Shown here: in pieces, positions 43,863-56,300 of the stretch
How positions within the stretch are numbered: position 1 is the stretch's first letter
Layout: each line of letters opens with the position of its first letter
DNA from: Erpetoichthys calabaricus
Taxonomy: Eukaryota; Chordata; Cladistia; Polypteriformes; Polypteridae
DNA length: 64,000 nucleotides
Assembly: GCF_900747795.2 (NCBI RefSeq)
Contig: NC_041403.2
Span: forward strand, 77,000,951 to 77,064,950
Direction: 5' to 3'
The notes under the pieces: generated by a model
The model's database searches: none
Seen by the model: only the letters and a program-made list of their open reading frames with translations
What the model was told of the DNA's origin: nothing
Made by a program: the position numbers and the translations under genes

Positions 43863-45273
43863 CAGGGCGGCACGGTGGCGCAGTGGGTAGCGCTGCTGCT
43901 TCACAGTTAGGATATCTGGGTTCACTTCCAGGGTCCTCCCTGCGTGGAGTTTGCATGTTCTCCCTATGTCTACGTGGGTTTCCTCTGGGTACTCGGGTTT
44001 CCTCTGGCAGACCAAAGACATGCAGGTTAAGTGCATGTGACGATGTGGGTTCGACTCCATGCTCCCATCTGCTGTTCGGGAGCCCTTGAACCCGTCACCG
44101 TTGGTAATGCTACCAATGAGCTAAGCAGTGAGGCAACAACATAGCAAGGGGATGATGAAAAAGTGCAAAGTGCTTTTATTAAAACAATCAACAAAACAAG
44201 GTGTTCAAATTAATCAAGTGCAGTGTCTTAAAAACAGTCTTCAATAAATAATCCAATAAAACCAGAAATGAAAAATGGAGGTTAAAAACAATAGAAAAAG
44301 TCTTCTAAAAACAACAAGGTTAAAATAACGCAGGAAGCAGTACTTTAAAACATTTACAGAGCCCGGTGTCTTCTTCCCTAGCGTCTCTCCTGCTTCTCCT
44401 GTTTGGGCCCTGCAGCAGGTGAGTCGTTCTCTCTGCAGCTGACCTTCACTCTTGCTTGACCAGTCTGGAGGCCTCCCAATCCTGGCTTTGGTCGCGCACT
44501 CATCCCAGGCCCGAGACTTGGTATCCTTGACGACCAGGACGCTCACGTCAAGGACTTCACCCACCAAGCCTCTGACTCCTGCTGCCTTCCCGGCCTTACG
44601 TGGCCAGTCGTCCTACTTCACTGGTCACTCCCGCTACATGATCATTCAGCGGGAGCAACCACTACTACTACTCCCGGGTGTCGGCCCAACACCCAGGCTT
44701 CTCGTACAGCTGCAATGTGAGCCTGCACTCGCTCGCTCGCTCTCCCGCACTGGCTCTCTGTCTCTCTCCCCTACTTCGTGCTCTCCAGCAACCTCCATCT
44801 TTCTTTCTCTCTTTCCTTTCTTTTTCTTCTCCCCTTCCTAGCTGACTTGCACTTCTATATATCGAGAGGGCATAGCAGCTGCGGAAAATTAGCAGCCCCA
44901 GGGACAATCACGGATGTGGGCGGTTTCTCACCTGTGCACTTAGGAGAGAAACGCCCACACCGCAAATCGCCCTGAGAACTGCTTCAGCCACACAACCACC
45001 ATGCCCCCTCGCTAAGCTGCGAGCGCTGTGATTATTTATTTTAAAAACTGGCCTTTGATGGGAGCTGGGGACCCGCTATACCACAGTGCATTGGCGATTC
45101 TAAATTGTCCTTGGTGTGTGTGTGTGTGTGTGTGTGCGCGCCCTGCAGTGGACTGGCGCCCTTCCTGGGGTTTGTTTCCTGCCTTGACCCCTGTGTTGGC
45201 TGGGATTGACTCCAGCAGACCCCCGTGACCCTGTAGTTAGGATATAGCGGGTTGGATAATGGATGGATGGATG
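43863..45273 (+). repeat. ATGG-tailed SINE split by a solo LTR
   Basis: The 5' part (43863-44035) has the tRNA-like head ggtggcgcagtgggtagcgc and a B-box-like gggttcac; the 3' part (45086-45273) resumes with ttggcgattctaaattgtcc and ends in the atggatggatg tail. The SINE is flanked by tgatatagtgcca (left) and tgatataatgcca (right), a target duplication with one difference. A GT microsatellite (45116-45135) sits inside the 3' half. Confidence 0.85.
44036..45085 (-). mobile_element. Solo LTR nested in a SINE
   Basis: The 1,050-bp insert begins TGTGACGATG and ends ACCACA (TG...CA ends), flanked by GTGCA duplications at 44031-44035 and 45086-45090. On the minus strand an AATAAA lies near 44176 and a TATATA near 44857, in the order expected of a minus-oriented LTR. 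No internal coding region remains, so it is a recombined solo LTR, family not identified. It looks whole as an LTR. It is younger than the SINE it splits. Confidence 0.75.
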
Positions 45274-45299
45274 ATATAATGCCATGTCTTAGTCTAACC

Positions 45300-48200
45300 A
45301 AGCCATGGGGGATGCACAACCCAGTTTGTTTCTTCATACCAGTCCCAAGCCCAGATAAATGGATAGGGTTACGTCAGGAAGGGCATGGGGCCCATCCAGA
45401 ATTTTTGCCTGATCAATATGCGGACAACAATACAAAATTCCATACAGGATCGCTCAAGGCCCAGGTTAACAATGGCCACCACCAGTACTGTTAGCCAACA
45501 GTTTGCTGAGGAAAATTAGGCTACTGTTGGCTGAAGGAGAAGAAGTGGGGGACAGCATATCCAGAGGCAGGGGGAAAGGAGGAAGGTTAGGAGAGTGGAA
45601 GTTAGGGTAGCAACTTTGAATGCTGACAGTATTACTGGTAAGGAGGGAGAACTAGATGATACGATGTAGTGAAGGAATGTTGCTATATTGTGCGTGCAAG
45701 AGACCAGATGGAAGGGGAATAAGGCCAAGTGTATCAGAGGCGGGTTCAAATTGTTCTTCCATGGTGTGGATGGGAGGAGAAATGGGGTAGAGTTTATCCT
45801 GAAGGAGCAGTATGTCAAGAGTGTTTTGGAAGTGAAAAGAGTGTCAGATAGAGTGTTGATTATGAGGTTGGAAATTGAAGGTGTGATGATGAATGTTATT
45901 AATGCATATGCCCCACAAGTTAGGTGTGCAATGTACAAGAAAGATTTCTGGAGTGACTTGGATGAAGAGGTGGAGAGTGTACCCGAGAGAGAGAGAGAGA
46001 GAGAGAGTGGTGATTGGAGCAGATTTCAATGGACATGTTGGTGAAGGGAACAAATGGGATGAGGAGGTGATGGGTGGGTACGTTATGAAGGAAAGGAATG
46101 AAGAAGGTCACATGGAAGTGGATTTTGCAAAAAGGATGGACATGGCTGTGGTGAATACATATTTTAAGATGAGGGAGGAACACAGGTTTACGTACAAGAG
46201 TGCAGGAAGATGCCCACAGGTGGATTATATCCTATGCAGGAGGGTCAGTCTGAAGAAGACTGGAGACCTCAAAGTGGTGGCAGGGGAAGCGTAGTTAGGA
46301 AGCATTGGATGGTGGTCTGCAGGATGATGGTGGAGATCAAGAAGAGGAGAAGAGTTAGGGCATAGCCAAAGATCAAATGGTGGAAGTTGATAAAGGAAGA
46401 CTTTAAGGTGATATTTGGAAAAGAGGTAAGACAGGCACTAGGCAGTGGTGAAGAGTTACCAGATAGCTGGGTAACTATGGCAGAAGTGGTAAGAAATAAA
46501 GCTAGAAGGGTGCTTGTTGTGACATTTTGATAAAGGAAGAGAGAGAGAGAGAGAGAGAGAGGTTAAGAGCATGCACTGATACAACACATTGCCACACCCA
46601 CCACATGACAAACCAACTCAGGATCCCAGATTAGGACCTGAGTACAGACATGGAATGGGTGACAGCTCAGCATCACACTAGTTCAGATGGAATAGAACAG
46701 TGTGAGTTTTTTTTTTTTTTTATGGTGGCTGGAGTGCCAATTCTACCACCAACCCCCAGGTATTCCCTGCAGGTTGGAGGGCCTACATGCAGGGCTGGAT
46801 GTAGATTAACATCATACCCAGGACGGAAAAATTGCAGGTTAAGGGTCTTGCTAAAGGGCCCAACAGAGTAGAATGTCTTTTGGCATTTACGGGATTCAAC
46901 CCGGCAACCTTCCGATTACCAGTGCAAATCTCTAGCCTAAGAGCCACCATTTCGACAAAGGAAAGAGGACAAAGAAACCTGGTGGTGGAATGGGGAAGTA
47001 CAGGAGAGTATACAGAGGAAGAGATTGGCAAAGAAATGGGATAGTCACAGAGATGATGAAATTTGACAGGAGTACAAGGAGATAAGGCATTAGGTGAAGA
47101 GAGAGGTGGTGAAGGCTAAAGATAAGGCATATGATGAGTTGTATGATAGGTTGGATAGTAAGGAGGGAGAAAAGGATCTGTATAGATTGTCTAGATGGAG
47201 GGACCGAGCTGAGAAAGATGAGAAGCAGGTTAGGGTGATAAAGGATAATGATGGAAACATGCTCACAAGTGAGGAGAGTGGGCTGAGCAGATGGAAAGAG
47301 TACTTTGAGAGAGAGGGAAGGTTGGATGATGTGGAGATAGTGAACCAGGAAGTGCAAAGAGGAAGTAAGGACATCTATGAAGAGGATGAAGAATGGGAAG
47401 GCTGTTGGTACAGATGACATACCTGTAGAAATATGGAGGTGTTTAGGAGAGATGGCAGTGGAGTTTTTAACCAGACTGTTTAATGCAATCTTGGAAAGTG
47501 AGAGAATGCTTGAGGAGTGGAGAAGAAGCGTACTGGTGCCAATTTTTAAGAATAAGGGGTATGTACAGAACTGTAGTAACTTCAGAGGGATACAATTGAT
47601 TAGCTACTGCATGAAGTTATGAGAATGAGTAATGGGAACTAGGTTAAGAAGAAAGGTGATGATTAATGAACAGTGGTAGGATTTCATGTTTGGAAACAGC
47701 ACTACAGATGCAATGTTTGCTCTGAGGGTGTTGACAGAAAAGTATAGAGGAGGCCAAAAGGAGTTGCATTGCATAATTGTGGACCTAGAATAAGCAGATG
47801 ACAGAGTGCCTAGAGAGGTTGTGGTATTATATGAGGAAGTCAGGAGTGGCAGAGAAATTTGCAAGAGTGGTACAGGATATGTATGAGGGAAGTGTGACGC
47901 GAGGTCTGTGGTAGGAGTGATGGATGTGTTTAAAGTGGAGGTGAGATTAAATCAGGGATGGCCCTGATCCCTTTCATATTTTCAATGGTGATGGACAGGT
48001 TGACAGAGAAGATTAAACAGGGATACCCATGGACTAAAATGTTTGTGGATGACATTGTGATGAGTAATGAGAGTAGGGAGAAGGTTGAGGAGACCCTGGA
48101 GAGGTGGAGATATGCTCTAGAGAGGAGAGGAATGAAAGTCAGTAAGACCAAGACAGACTACATATGTGTGAACAAGACGGAGGTTAGAGGAATGGTGAGG

Positions 48201-48415
48201 GTGTGTGAGTTTAAATAATTAGGATCAAAAGTACAGAGTAATGGGGAGTGTGGAGGGGAGGTGAAGAAGGGAGTGCAGGTAGGGTGAAGTGGGTGTGGCA
48301 GAGAGAGTGTCTCGAGTGATTTGTGACAGACGGGTATCAACAAGTGTGAAAGGAAGGTCTGCAAGATGGTAGTGAGACCAGCTATTTTATATACTAATTC
48401 GAAAGAACAACTCAC
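45300..48415 (+). mobile_element. APE-type LINE (RTE-like), broken
   Basis: The 5' UTR-like part (45310-45520) leads into an endonuclease region: VQETRWKGNKAK near 45690, VINAYAPQVR near 45894, VVIGADFNGHVGEGNKWDEE near 46004 and VDYILCRR near 46220. The reverse transcriptase follows: MKNGKAVGTDDIPVEIW near 47386, EEWRRSVLVPIFKNKG near 47513, and the catalytic box as FVDDIV near 48038. Frame breaks and stops are spread across it and it stops before the RT C-terminus, so it is inactive. A composite SINE interrupts it at 46544-46949. The clade is likely RTE-like, but I cannot place it firmly. Confidence 0.75.
46544..46949 (-). repeat. Composite tRNA-derived SINE inserted in the LINE
   Basis: Minus-strand head at 46949: GGTGGCTCTTAGGCTAGAG, GGTAATCGGAAGG, B-box GGGTTGAATCCC, then GGGCCCTTTAGCAAGACCCT, a core common to fish SINEs. 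An A-run (46721-46707 complement) is followed by a second body (GGGATCCTGAGTTGG, GTGGTGGGTGTGG) and a (CT)n tail. The LINE sequence ttttgataaaggaagag left of it is repeated as tttcgacaaaggaaagag on the right, an aged target duplication. Confidence 0.65.
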
Positions 48416-49384
48416 ACCTTGTATGCTACATTTTCTAAGCCTATTTTGTACAAACTACAGTGAATGTTAAATATATAGAATTAAGCTATAGTAAAGAGAA
48501 CTCCTGAGTTTTTTTAATCGAATGTTTTTGCACATCCTTTACAATGCTGAACAGTGGAAAACAGTAATAATCCCCCAGTTTAAAATGAGTCTGACACACT
48601 GCCCAGGGATAGTTCTTTCCTTGCTGCCGGGAAAGACTCTTGCAGCCTATGACCCTAATTTTATACTAACATAGTGAAACACCTATTTATTAAAAAGTGT
48701 ACAATGGCAAGTCCGTCTGTTTCAGTCACTTTATGTATTTAGGAACCTCTGTTCACTGAATATGCTAGCCCCCAAATCACTCTTTCTTTGTTTATCTTTG
48801 TGCCCTCATTCATTGAGCATTGAGAACTCCTGTGAATACCAGATATTTTGTCATTTTATACATATAGATAATCAGGTTATAAATGCATAGCTATGTTTAG
48901 AAAATAGTTGGATGGATTTTTTAAACTTAAAAAAAATGTTTTGAGATTTCCATCCATTATGCTTTATCGTTTGCAATATAAAGTCATTTCATGAGACATA
49001 GCCTTTGTAGGCATAATGTCATGGATGACAGAAACTACATCCAACCTCTAAGTCACAAATAGCTCTTTACATTGTTTACAGTAGGTTTTGATTCTGGGTT
49101 GCCTAAGTGCAGAGTTTATAAATTTGTTTTTCCCAGAAGATAAATCACATGATTATGACACTATCTGAAACAAGAAGGTAATCATACTGTATTTGCAAAA
49201 TAATGCAATTACAACTTTGACTGCTTGGAATGAGCTTTATTAATGCTTCCTTGGCAATGTAAGAAATTCTGTGTTTCTGAATGTCCATTATTGTTCAGAA
49301 TCAGTCTATTGCCTTTTTAATTTAGAACTTATATTATTTTTTGCAAATTTCAGAATAAGCTGTGAAATGTGAAGGTTTTCAATG

Positions 49385-49742
49385 CAATCTTATTACGGGA
49401 TGGGATATATTAGACCATGAACAGTCAGTTTTTGATCACTATGTGTTGGAAACAGGAATATGACAAAGAATTCAAGGTACTGACTTTCCTTCCAAATATC
49501 CCAGATCTCAATCCAATCAAGCATCCGTGGGATTACTGTATAAACAAGTCCAATCCATGGATGACCAACTCACAGGACTTCAAGGATCTACTACTAATGT
49601 CTCAGTGCCATATACCACAGGACACCTTCAGTGGACTTGTGGAGTCCATGCCTTGAGGAGTCCGAGATGTTGTGGTGGCACAAGGGGAACCTACACAATA
49701 TTAGGCAGGTGGTTTTAATATTGAGGCTGACTGGTGTATAAA
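49385..49742 (+). mobile_element. Tc1-like transposon remnant, internally deleted
   Basis: A 5' internal piece (gaacagtcagtttttgatca, atgtgttggaaacagg) is joined near 49470 to the transposase C-terminus: FLPNIPDLNPIKHPWDYC, with IKH in place of the usual IEH catalytic Glu. It ends with aggtggttttaatattgagg and ctgactggtgtata, the terminal repeat of this Tc1-like group. The left terminal repeat is missing. Confidence 0.7.
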
Positions 49743-50620
49743 CCAATAAAGTTTATTTGTTATTGGCTCCAACTCAAGAGCTTCAGCTCCCCTTTTTCTT
49801 TAATTCTAGCATCCCTGTATCTTAAAACAATATTCAATGTGGCTATCTTAAGAGTTATTCTTGACAGTGGACCAGTTGTCCTATCTCAGCAGGAATTATG
49901 ATCCACTATTTGCGATCTGACTTTATGTCTTCAATGTAGACATACTTGCTCAAGGCTTTGGCACTTGATGTTTGAACTACAGTTTAGTGTGCCAAATAGC
50001 TTTTGTGTGAAATGTTGTACCACATCACATGTCTCGACTCTCATTAGTTGTTGTTACCACATATAGTAGCATCTGAAGTCTGTATTGAAGTTCCATACAA
50101 CAGCCAACTTAACACATACCCTTTGTAAAACTGAGACAGAATCTCTAAATCTGGTCTTCAAATTTTGTAAAATTTACTCTCTGAAACCGTTGTATGATTG
50201 GCTTTGAGGTACCTTAACTCAAGCATTCAAGTCTATGCTGAATAAAACGCTTTGTTTCTCATTTCCTAAACATCTCAATTCAATGCGATATTAGTAATAT
50301 CCTCACCTCAGCCATATTATTGCAGTTAGGCATAAGCGGACTACCATAACAATGTTTATTTCTATAGCACATTTTCATACATATTATGTAGCTCAAACTG
50401 CTACCAGTTCAAACCAGTAATTACATGCAAAGAAAAAACAAACTAAAATTAAAGAGAAACATAATTTAGGAATCGTATACAAAAATAAATCACACTTACA
50501 TAAGAGATACATAATTAAGAGAAATAGAACACTTAAAAAATAAATAAATCTCTAAATGACAGACCATAGTCTACTTCTCCAACACAAATAGTGCTATGCC
50601 TACTTTTTTTTTTTTAAATA

Positions 50621-52136
50621 TACTGCTCAAAAAAATGAAAGGAACACTATTTAATCCAAGTATAGCATCAAGTCAAAGCAAGTTCTGGGATACTGATCTG
50701 TTAATCAGTTTCAGCTGTTTTGGTGTTAATGGAATTAACAACAGGTGCACTAGAGGAGCAACAATGAGACGGCCCCCGAAACAGGAATGGTTTAATAGGT
50801 GGAGGCCACTGACTTTTTTCACTAGTTTTGCATTTTGCTACAGTCAATGTCACTATTAGAAGCATAAGGAGATACCTGGACCCTACAGACATTGCACAGG
50901 TAGTCCAATTTCTCCAGGATGGCACATTAATACGTGCCTTTGCCAGAAGGATTGCTGTGTCTCCTAGTACAGTCTCAAGGGCATGAAGAAGATTGCAGGA
51001 GACAGGCAGTTACTCTAGGAGAGCTGGACAGGGCCATAGAAGGTCCTTAACGTATCAGCAGGACCGGTATCTGCTTCTTTGGGCAAGGAGGAACAGGATG
51101 AGCACTGCCAGACCCCTACAAAATGACCTCCAGCAGGCCACTGGTGTGAATGTCTCTGACCAAACAATCAGAAACAGACTTCATGAGGGTGGCCCAAGGG
51201 CCCGACATCCTCTAGTGGGCCCTATGCTCACAGCCCGGCACCGTGGAGTTCGATTGCCATTTGCCATAGAATGCCAGAATTGGCAGGTCCACCACTGGCA
51301 CCCTGTGCTTTTCACAGATGAGAGCAGGTTCACCCCGAGAACATGTGACAGACGTGAAAGGGTTTGGAGAACGTTATGCTGCCTGTAACATTGTTCAACG
51401 TGACCGGTTTGGTGGTGGGTCAGTGATGGTCTGGGGAGGTATATCCATGGAGGGACGCACAGACCTCTACAGACTAGACAACGGCACCTTGACTCCCATT
51501 AGGTATTGGGATGAAATCCTTCGACCCATTGTCAGACCCTATGCTGGTGCAGTGGGTCCTGGGTTCCTCCTGCTGCACAACAATGCCCAGCCTCATGTGG
51601 TGAGAATATACAGGCAGTTCCCGGATGATGAAGGAATTGATACCATTGATTTGTCCCCACGCCTGCCTGACATATATCCAATAGAACACCTCTTGAACAT
51701 TATGTTTCGGTCCAACCGATGCGGTCAGATTTCACCTCAAACCGTCCAGGAGCTCACTGATGCCCTGGTCCAGATCTGGGAAGAGATCCCCCGGGTCACC
51801 ATCCGTTGTCTCATTAGGAGCATGCCCCGACATTGTCAGGCATGCATTCAAGCACGTGGGGGCCAAACAAACTACAGAGTACGATTTGGAGTTGCTGCAA
51901 TGAAATTTGAGCAAAATGGTCTAGCCTGCTGCATCACTTTTTCATTTTGATTTTCAGGGTGTCTTTGAATTCAGCCCTCTGTAGGTTGATAATTTTCATT
52001 TCCATCAAACGATGTGGCATCCTTTCATTCCTAACACATTACCCAGTCCATATCAGTATAGGTATCCAGCACAATTTTTTTTCCTCATTGAGATCTGACG
52101 TGTTATCAAAGTGTTCCTTTAATTTTTTGAACAGTT
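50621..52136 (+). mobile_element. Tc1/mariner transposon, near full length, transposase decayed
   Basis: Ends are inverted: left tactgctcaaaaaaatgaaa, right complement starting aaactgttcaaaaaattaaa, both continuing to GGAACACTTT. The transposase is in pieces. Helix-turn-helix part: [19 protein letters not shown] to RNRLHEGG (50993-51190). Catalytic part: VLFTDESRF near 51309, GGGSVMVWGGIS near 51410, LLHNNAQPHVV near 51570 (Asn where the second catalytic Asp is usual) and DIYPIEHLLN near 51670. A frame shift near 51340-51360 separates the two halves. Inactive by both criteria. Confidence 0.9.
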
Positions 52137-52399
52137 TAGTTTCAATAATGATGTGGTCTGATGTTTAAAAGTGCTTTGTAAGGACAAGTGATTATTTACT
52201 TCCAATTAAAAATGTGTAGGCAGTCAGTTCACTGTAATACTTATTTCATTCTAAAGTACAAAGTGTTGCTGGATTCAATTGTCTATTAAAAATATTGTAT
52301 TATACCTACAAAAAGACAGTATAAATATTCAAAAAAAGAAAATGGTGTCAAAAGGCTGCAAGTCATTTTTTGTTCAAAATAAATAGGTGGCACATTACT

Positions 52400-52700
52400 T
52401 ACCGAAGCAACCTTAAAACTCTAGAGACTGGGGCTTTGTATGCAAGGTCAGACACTGTCTTTGGATTTTCTCCTGATGCTTTTGTTTTCCACCCGCATGC
52501 CAAAGACATGCAAGTTACTATAAGTTAAATAGGAACTTTAAAATTGATGAAGTGTGAGTAAATGTAGAGGTAGGGTTATGTGCGTTTGTGTGTGGGTGAG
52601 GGAAGAGAGGTTACCCTGTGATTTAATGATGCTGTATGTGGGACCGATTTCATGAACTGCATAAGCAGGTTAGAGGGGGAAAAAAAATGGATGAACCAAA
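52400..52700 (+). repeat. Old tRNA-like SINE remnant
   Basis: Degenerate plus copy: ttggattttctcctgatgct, caaagacatgcaagtt, a gtgtgtgggtgaggg body and a decayed tail aaaaaaatggatgaac. Confidence 0.5.
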
Positions 52701-53319
52701 CAAACAGAATAATAATTAGAATCTCTTTGGAGTCACTGATTAACTTTTAAAGTTTAATGGTGCATTGACTGATCCAATACCATTTAAAATTATTGCATGA
52801 CTAGAAATACATAATATTAAAAAAAAAAAAAAAGAAAAAAACCCACACTCACACACACACACACACACACGAGCTTCCTTGCCCAGGTATACTGTCACAT
52901 CAATAACTTGTTTGGTAAATGAGAATCATTAATCCTACAGCACTATCCCTGCTGTTCATTTAATTTTACCAGCTGCTGAAACTTTGATTATGTGGGGGCG
53001 TATCTAACATCCAATTAAACTAATTTTAACAATCTAAGTATTGTATAATTTTTATTGCATTACAAATTTCTTCCTAAAAAGAAAACATCAAGCTTAGATG
53101 ATTTTGTAAAAGTTATATACCATGATAGGCATTTGTTAGTAGTCTTTTTGGAGACTGCAGTGTTCACATGTGTATGAAGCCATTGTGTAAACAAAATCCA
53201 CAAAAGCACACTTACTAAAAACATAAAAAAAAGTTTATTAAAATTTGTTACATGAACAAGTAATTCGTGCAGCATTACACATAGTGTAAACAATGAAAAA
53301 TGATTTCTTGCAGCATTAA

Positions 53320-56300
53320 TCAGGGCCAAGGTTCATTTTCCTTGCTTGATCGCTCTGCGTAAATATCCATTGAGGTCTAAATAAAATAAAGTAAACATAT
53401 TAAAAATCTATCAAAACTTTTGGGATGGGAAAATAGGTGTATTTGCAGCATTTAATGTGATATTATCCTCCGAACCCAAAGAGACACAAGCACTCAATTT
53501 TTTTTTATATTGCTTTCCCATACCTGTGTAAGAAGACGCTCTTTTCGGAGCTTGCCGTAAAACTGTAGTACTTCTGGATTGGCACGGACTGCTTTAGGAT
53601 CAAAATCCATGACTCGAAGCCCTTCCAAACTGCGAGCTCGAGACAGTGCTACATAAGCTTGGCCACTCTCAAATACACGAGAAAGTGAAATCTCCACACA
53701 ATCCAGAGACATTCCCTGAGTGAAATAAACCATACAGAGGAGTTTACAAGATGAAAAAGCACACCACTCATTTTTATCAATAGTGGTTTACCTAGAATTT
53801 CATTTCCTCCTTCAAAAGCATTGGGATTATGTAAAAAGGACTGTCTGACTACTACAACAGTATTCTGATGTCTTAAGTAGCTTCAGGGACACATTCAACT
53901 CTGAAACCTGACAAATCCTTTATTGAGATGGATAAAATGAAATGCTGCTTATCACTAGCTAACGAGTACCATTTTATGCTATGATATTTAAACACTTTCA
54001 GGATTTCATATAGTACCTTTTATTGGCTAACTGAACAGATTACAATATGCAATCTTTCGAGGCCGCTTAGGGAACTACACAGTTTCTGAATTACAGGTTG
54101 CCTGAAGAATGTGCCTGTGTTTATATAGACACTAGGACAGACAGAATTTGAAAACCTTTATGTGGGTTATTTTCAATGTAAAAAAATAAGACATATCCAG
54201 CTTAAAATTCATTTAGCAGGAGAGGAGAACAATGAATAGTCAAGATCTTTTGATAAGAAAAAACTGTCCAAGAAAGTCTTTTGAAGTTTCTGATGAGTTT
54301 TGATTAAAATATTGGTCTGTAATCATATTGTCTGGATCAGTCAGAGAGATGTAAATAGTCCTCAAATTTGGTCATAAAACTTTTGTCTCTATTTAAACCT
54401 CACCTGCTGTGTCTTGATGTTGCCAATAAGCACTATGACTTTAAAATCCTTCTCACCGTGTCCATTGCTGTTGAAGTCTAGTCCTATAGGAACATCTCTA
54501 TTGTCATGCTTAATGTGGAACTTGTGTAAATTCATTATTTGGCAGAGTTTTTGTCCAGTTTCTTCCATATAGAGTGTAGTGTTGCACATTTCATACCCAG
54601 AATTAGGTTTACCACATTAGATGATCTGCAAGAAAATGATCCCTTTATGCGATGTTCTCATTGGCAGTGTGGTATAATTACACAGTCTATATTGTAAAGG
54701 TGAGCATAATAGTAATAATAATAATAACTTTTCTGTCGGCAGGGAGATGTACCATTTTTTGTTGGTTCACTCGCAGAGCTTCAGACAAGGAATTGCTGTA
54801 GGTTTGGTGGTTGTCTGTATGCCAGAAGGAGAAGTTGTGAGAATAACCAATACTACATAATGACAGGATGAGAGTTGTAAAGTTTTTATAATTTTGCAAA
54901 GTACTTCAAAATGTGAGTTATAGGCAACAACAAGGGGGATGCAGCTCTTGTCTTTGTTTTTATATGTCAGAAGGTTGTCTCTGGGTATGGCAGGAACTAC
55001 TCTTATTTGAGTGTGTTATTTTGGGAGTGTATCCTTGTCTAATGAAATCTTGTCTAAGATACTCCAATTGTTATCCTGGTAGGTCAGGTCTGAACAAATA
55101 TGATTGTAACATATTGCTTGGATGAAAAAGATAGCTTCCACCCCAAACATATAAGGTGCTCTATCACTTCTCATGTATGTCCTTCTGGCTGTTAGTTTGT
55201 GAAAAATAGAGGTCACTAGGGTATCTTTCAGGTGACAATGGTGGTGTCAAGGAAGCGGACTTCTGTTTGGGTAATTTAGCTTCAGCTTTATGTTGGGGTG
55301 AAAAGAATTATATTTGTTTTGAAAATGGAGGAGGACCTTCTCACTCACGGTCCAGATTATAAAGATGTCATCTATGTAACAGAGATACAATATTAGTTTT
55401 AAAATGCATGTTGACATAAAATCCTCCTCCAAGTTTGCCATAAATAGGTTCATGTAGGGAGGTGGGAACTGACAAACCACTGCAGTCCCCATTTGTTGCA
55501 AGTAGATGTCCAATCCAAATTGAAATATATTGTGTGTCAGAGTGAATTTTATTATTTGCGTAGCTGACTCCCTGGGTAAGTCATGTTGTTTTACGTATGT
55601 TTCACATAGGTCATCATCATCATAGGGAATATGTGTAAAGTGCCTCTACATCTATTGTGGCCAGTAAGGTTCCCTCAGGTAAGGAGCCTATAGCAGTTTT
55701 TTTGTTTTTTAAGAAATCAGTGGTGACTTGGATATAGCTGTTGTATTGTAGGCGTGGGGTTTAAGGATGTGCTCCACTCATTCTGAAACATTTTCTGCAA
55801 GTGAACCAATTCCTGAGATTATAGGCCTTCCTGGGTTCCCTTCTGTATGGATCTTAGGAAGCATATAGAAGTAATCCTTTTTGGGGTTCTCAAGAATGAA
55901 ACTGTTTACATGATCCCTGATGTCAAGAGGAAAGCTACTTTTTTTAGTTCCTTCTTATAGAGATCTGTGGGGTATGTAAGAACTGATTAAGATTTCATTG
56001 ATATACCTCACCCTTTAAAAATCTAAACAGTTGTAAAATCAATACAAAATACAATCTAATGCTAAAACATAAAACATTTGCAATAAGTTAGAAAGAAAAA
56101 AAAAAAAAAAGTATCATGTTAGAGTAGAACTCTCAACGAAGTAAAAGATTGGACTGGATTGCACAAGTAATGATCATTGCAAAAAAGTTTAAGACCATCT
56201 AATTATGAGCTCTTAAAGTAAATTCAAGTTGAACTATATAGTGTAGACAGTAGATATTATAATAATTTTAAATAAAGGATATATAGTAAGGGTGGCGCAG

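Noticed and set aside
44452-44841. 129-codon plus-strand open frame
   Set aside because: It lies within the solo LTR; the composition is low-complexity Ser/Pro/Thr and there is no family match.
45516-45938. 140-codon minus-strand open frame and similar ones at 46932-47420
   Set aside because: They are antisense shadows of the LINE endonuclease and RT reading frames.
49417-49656. Independent small gene
   Set aside because: The protein is the C-terminal end of a Tc1-like transposase joined to its right terminal repeat.
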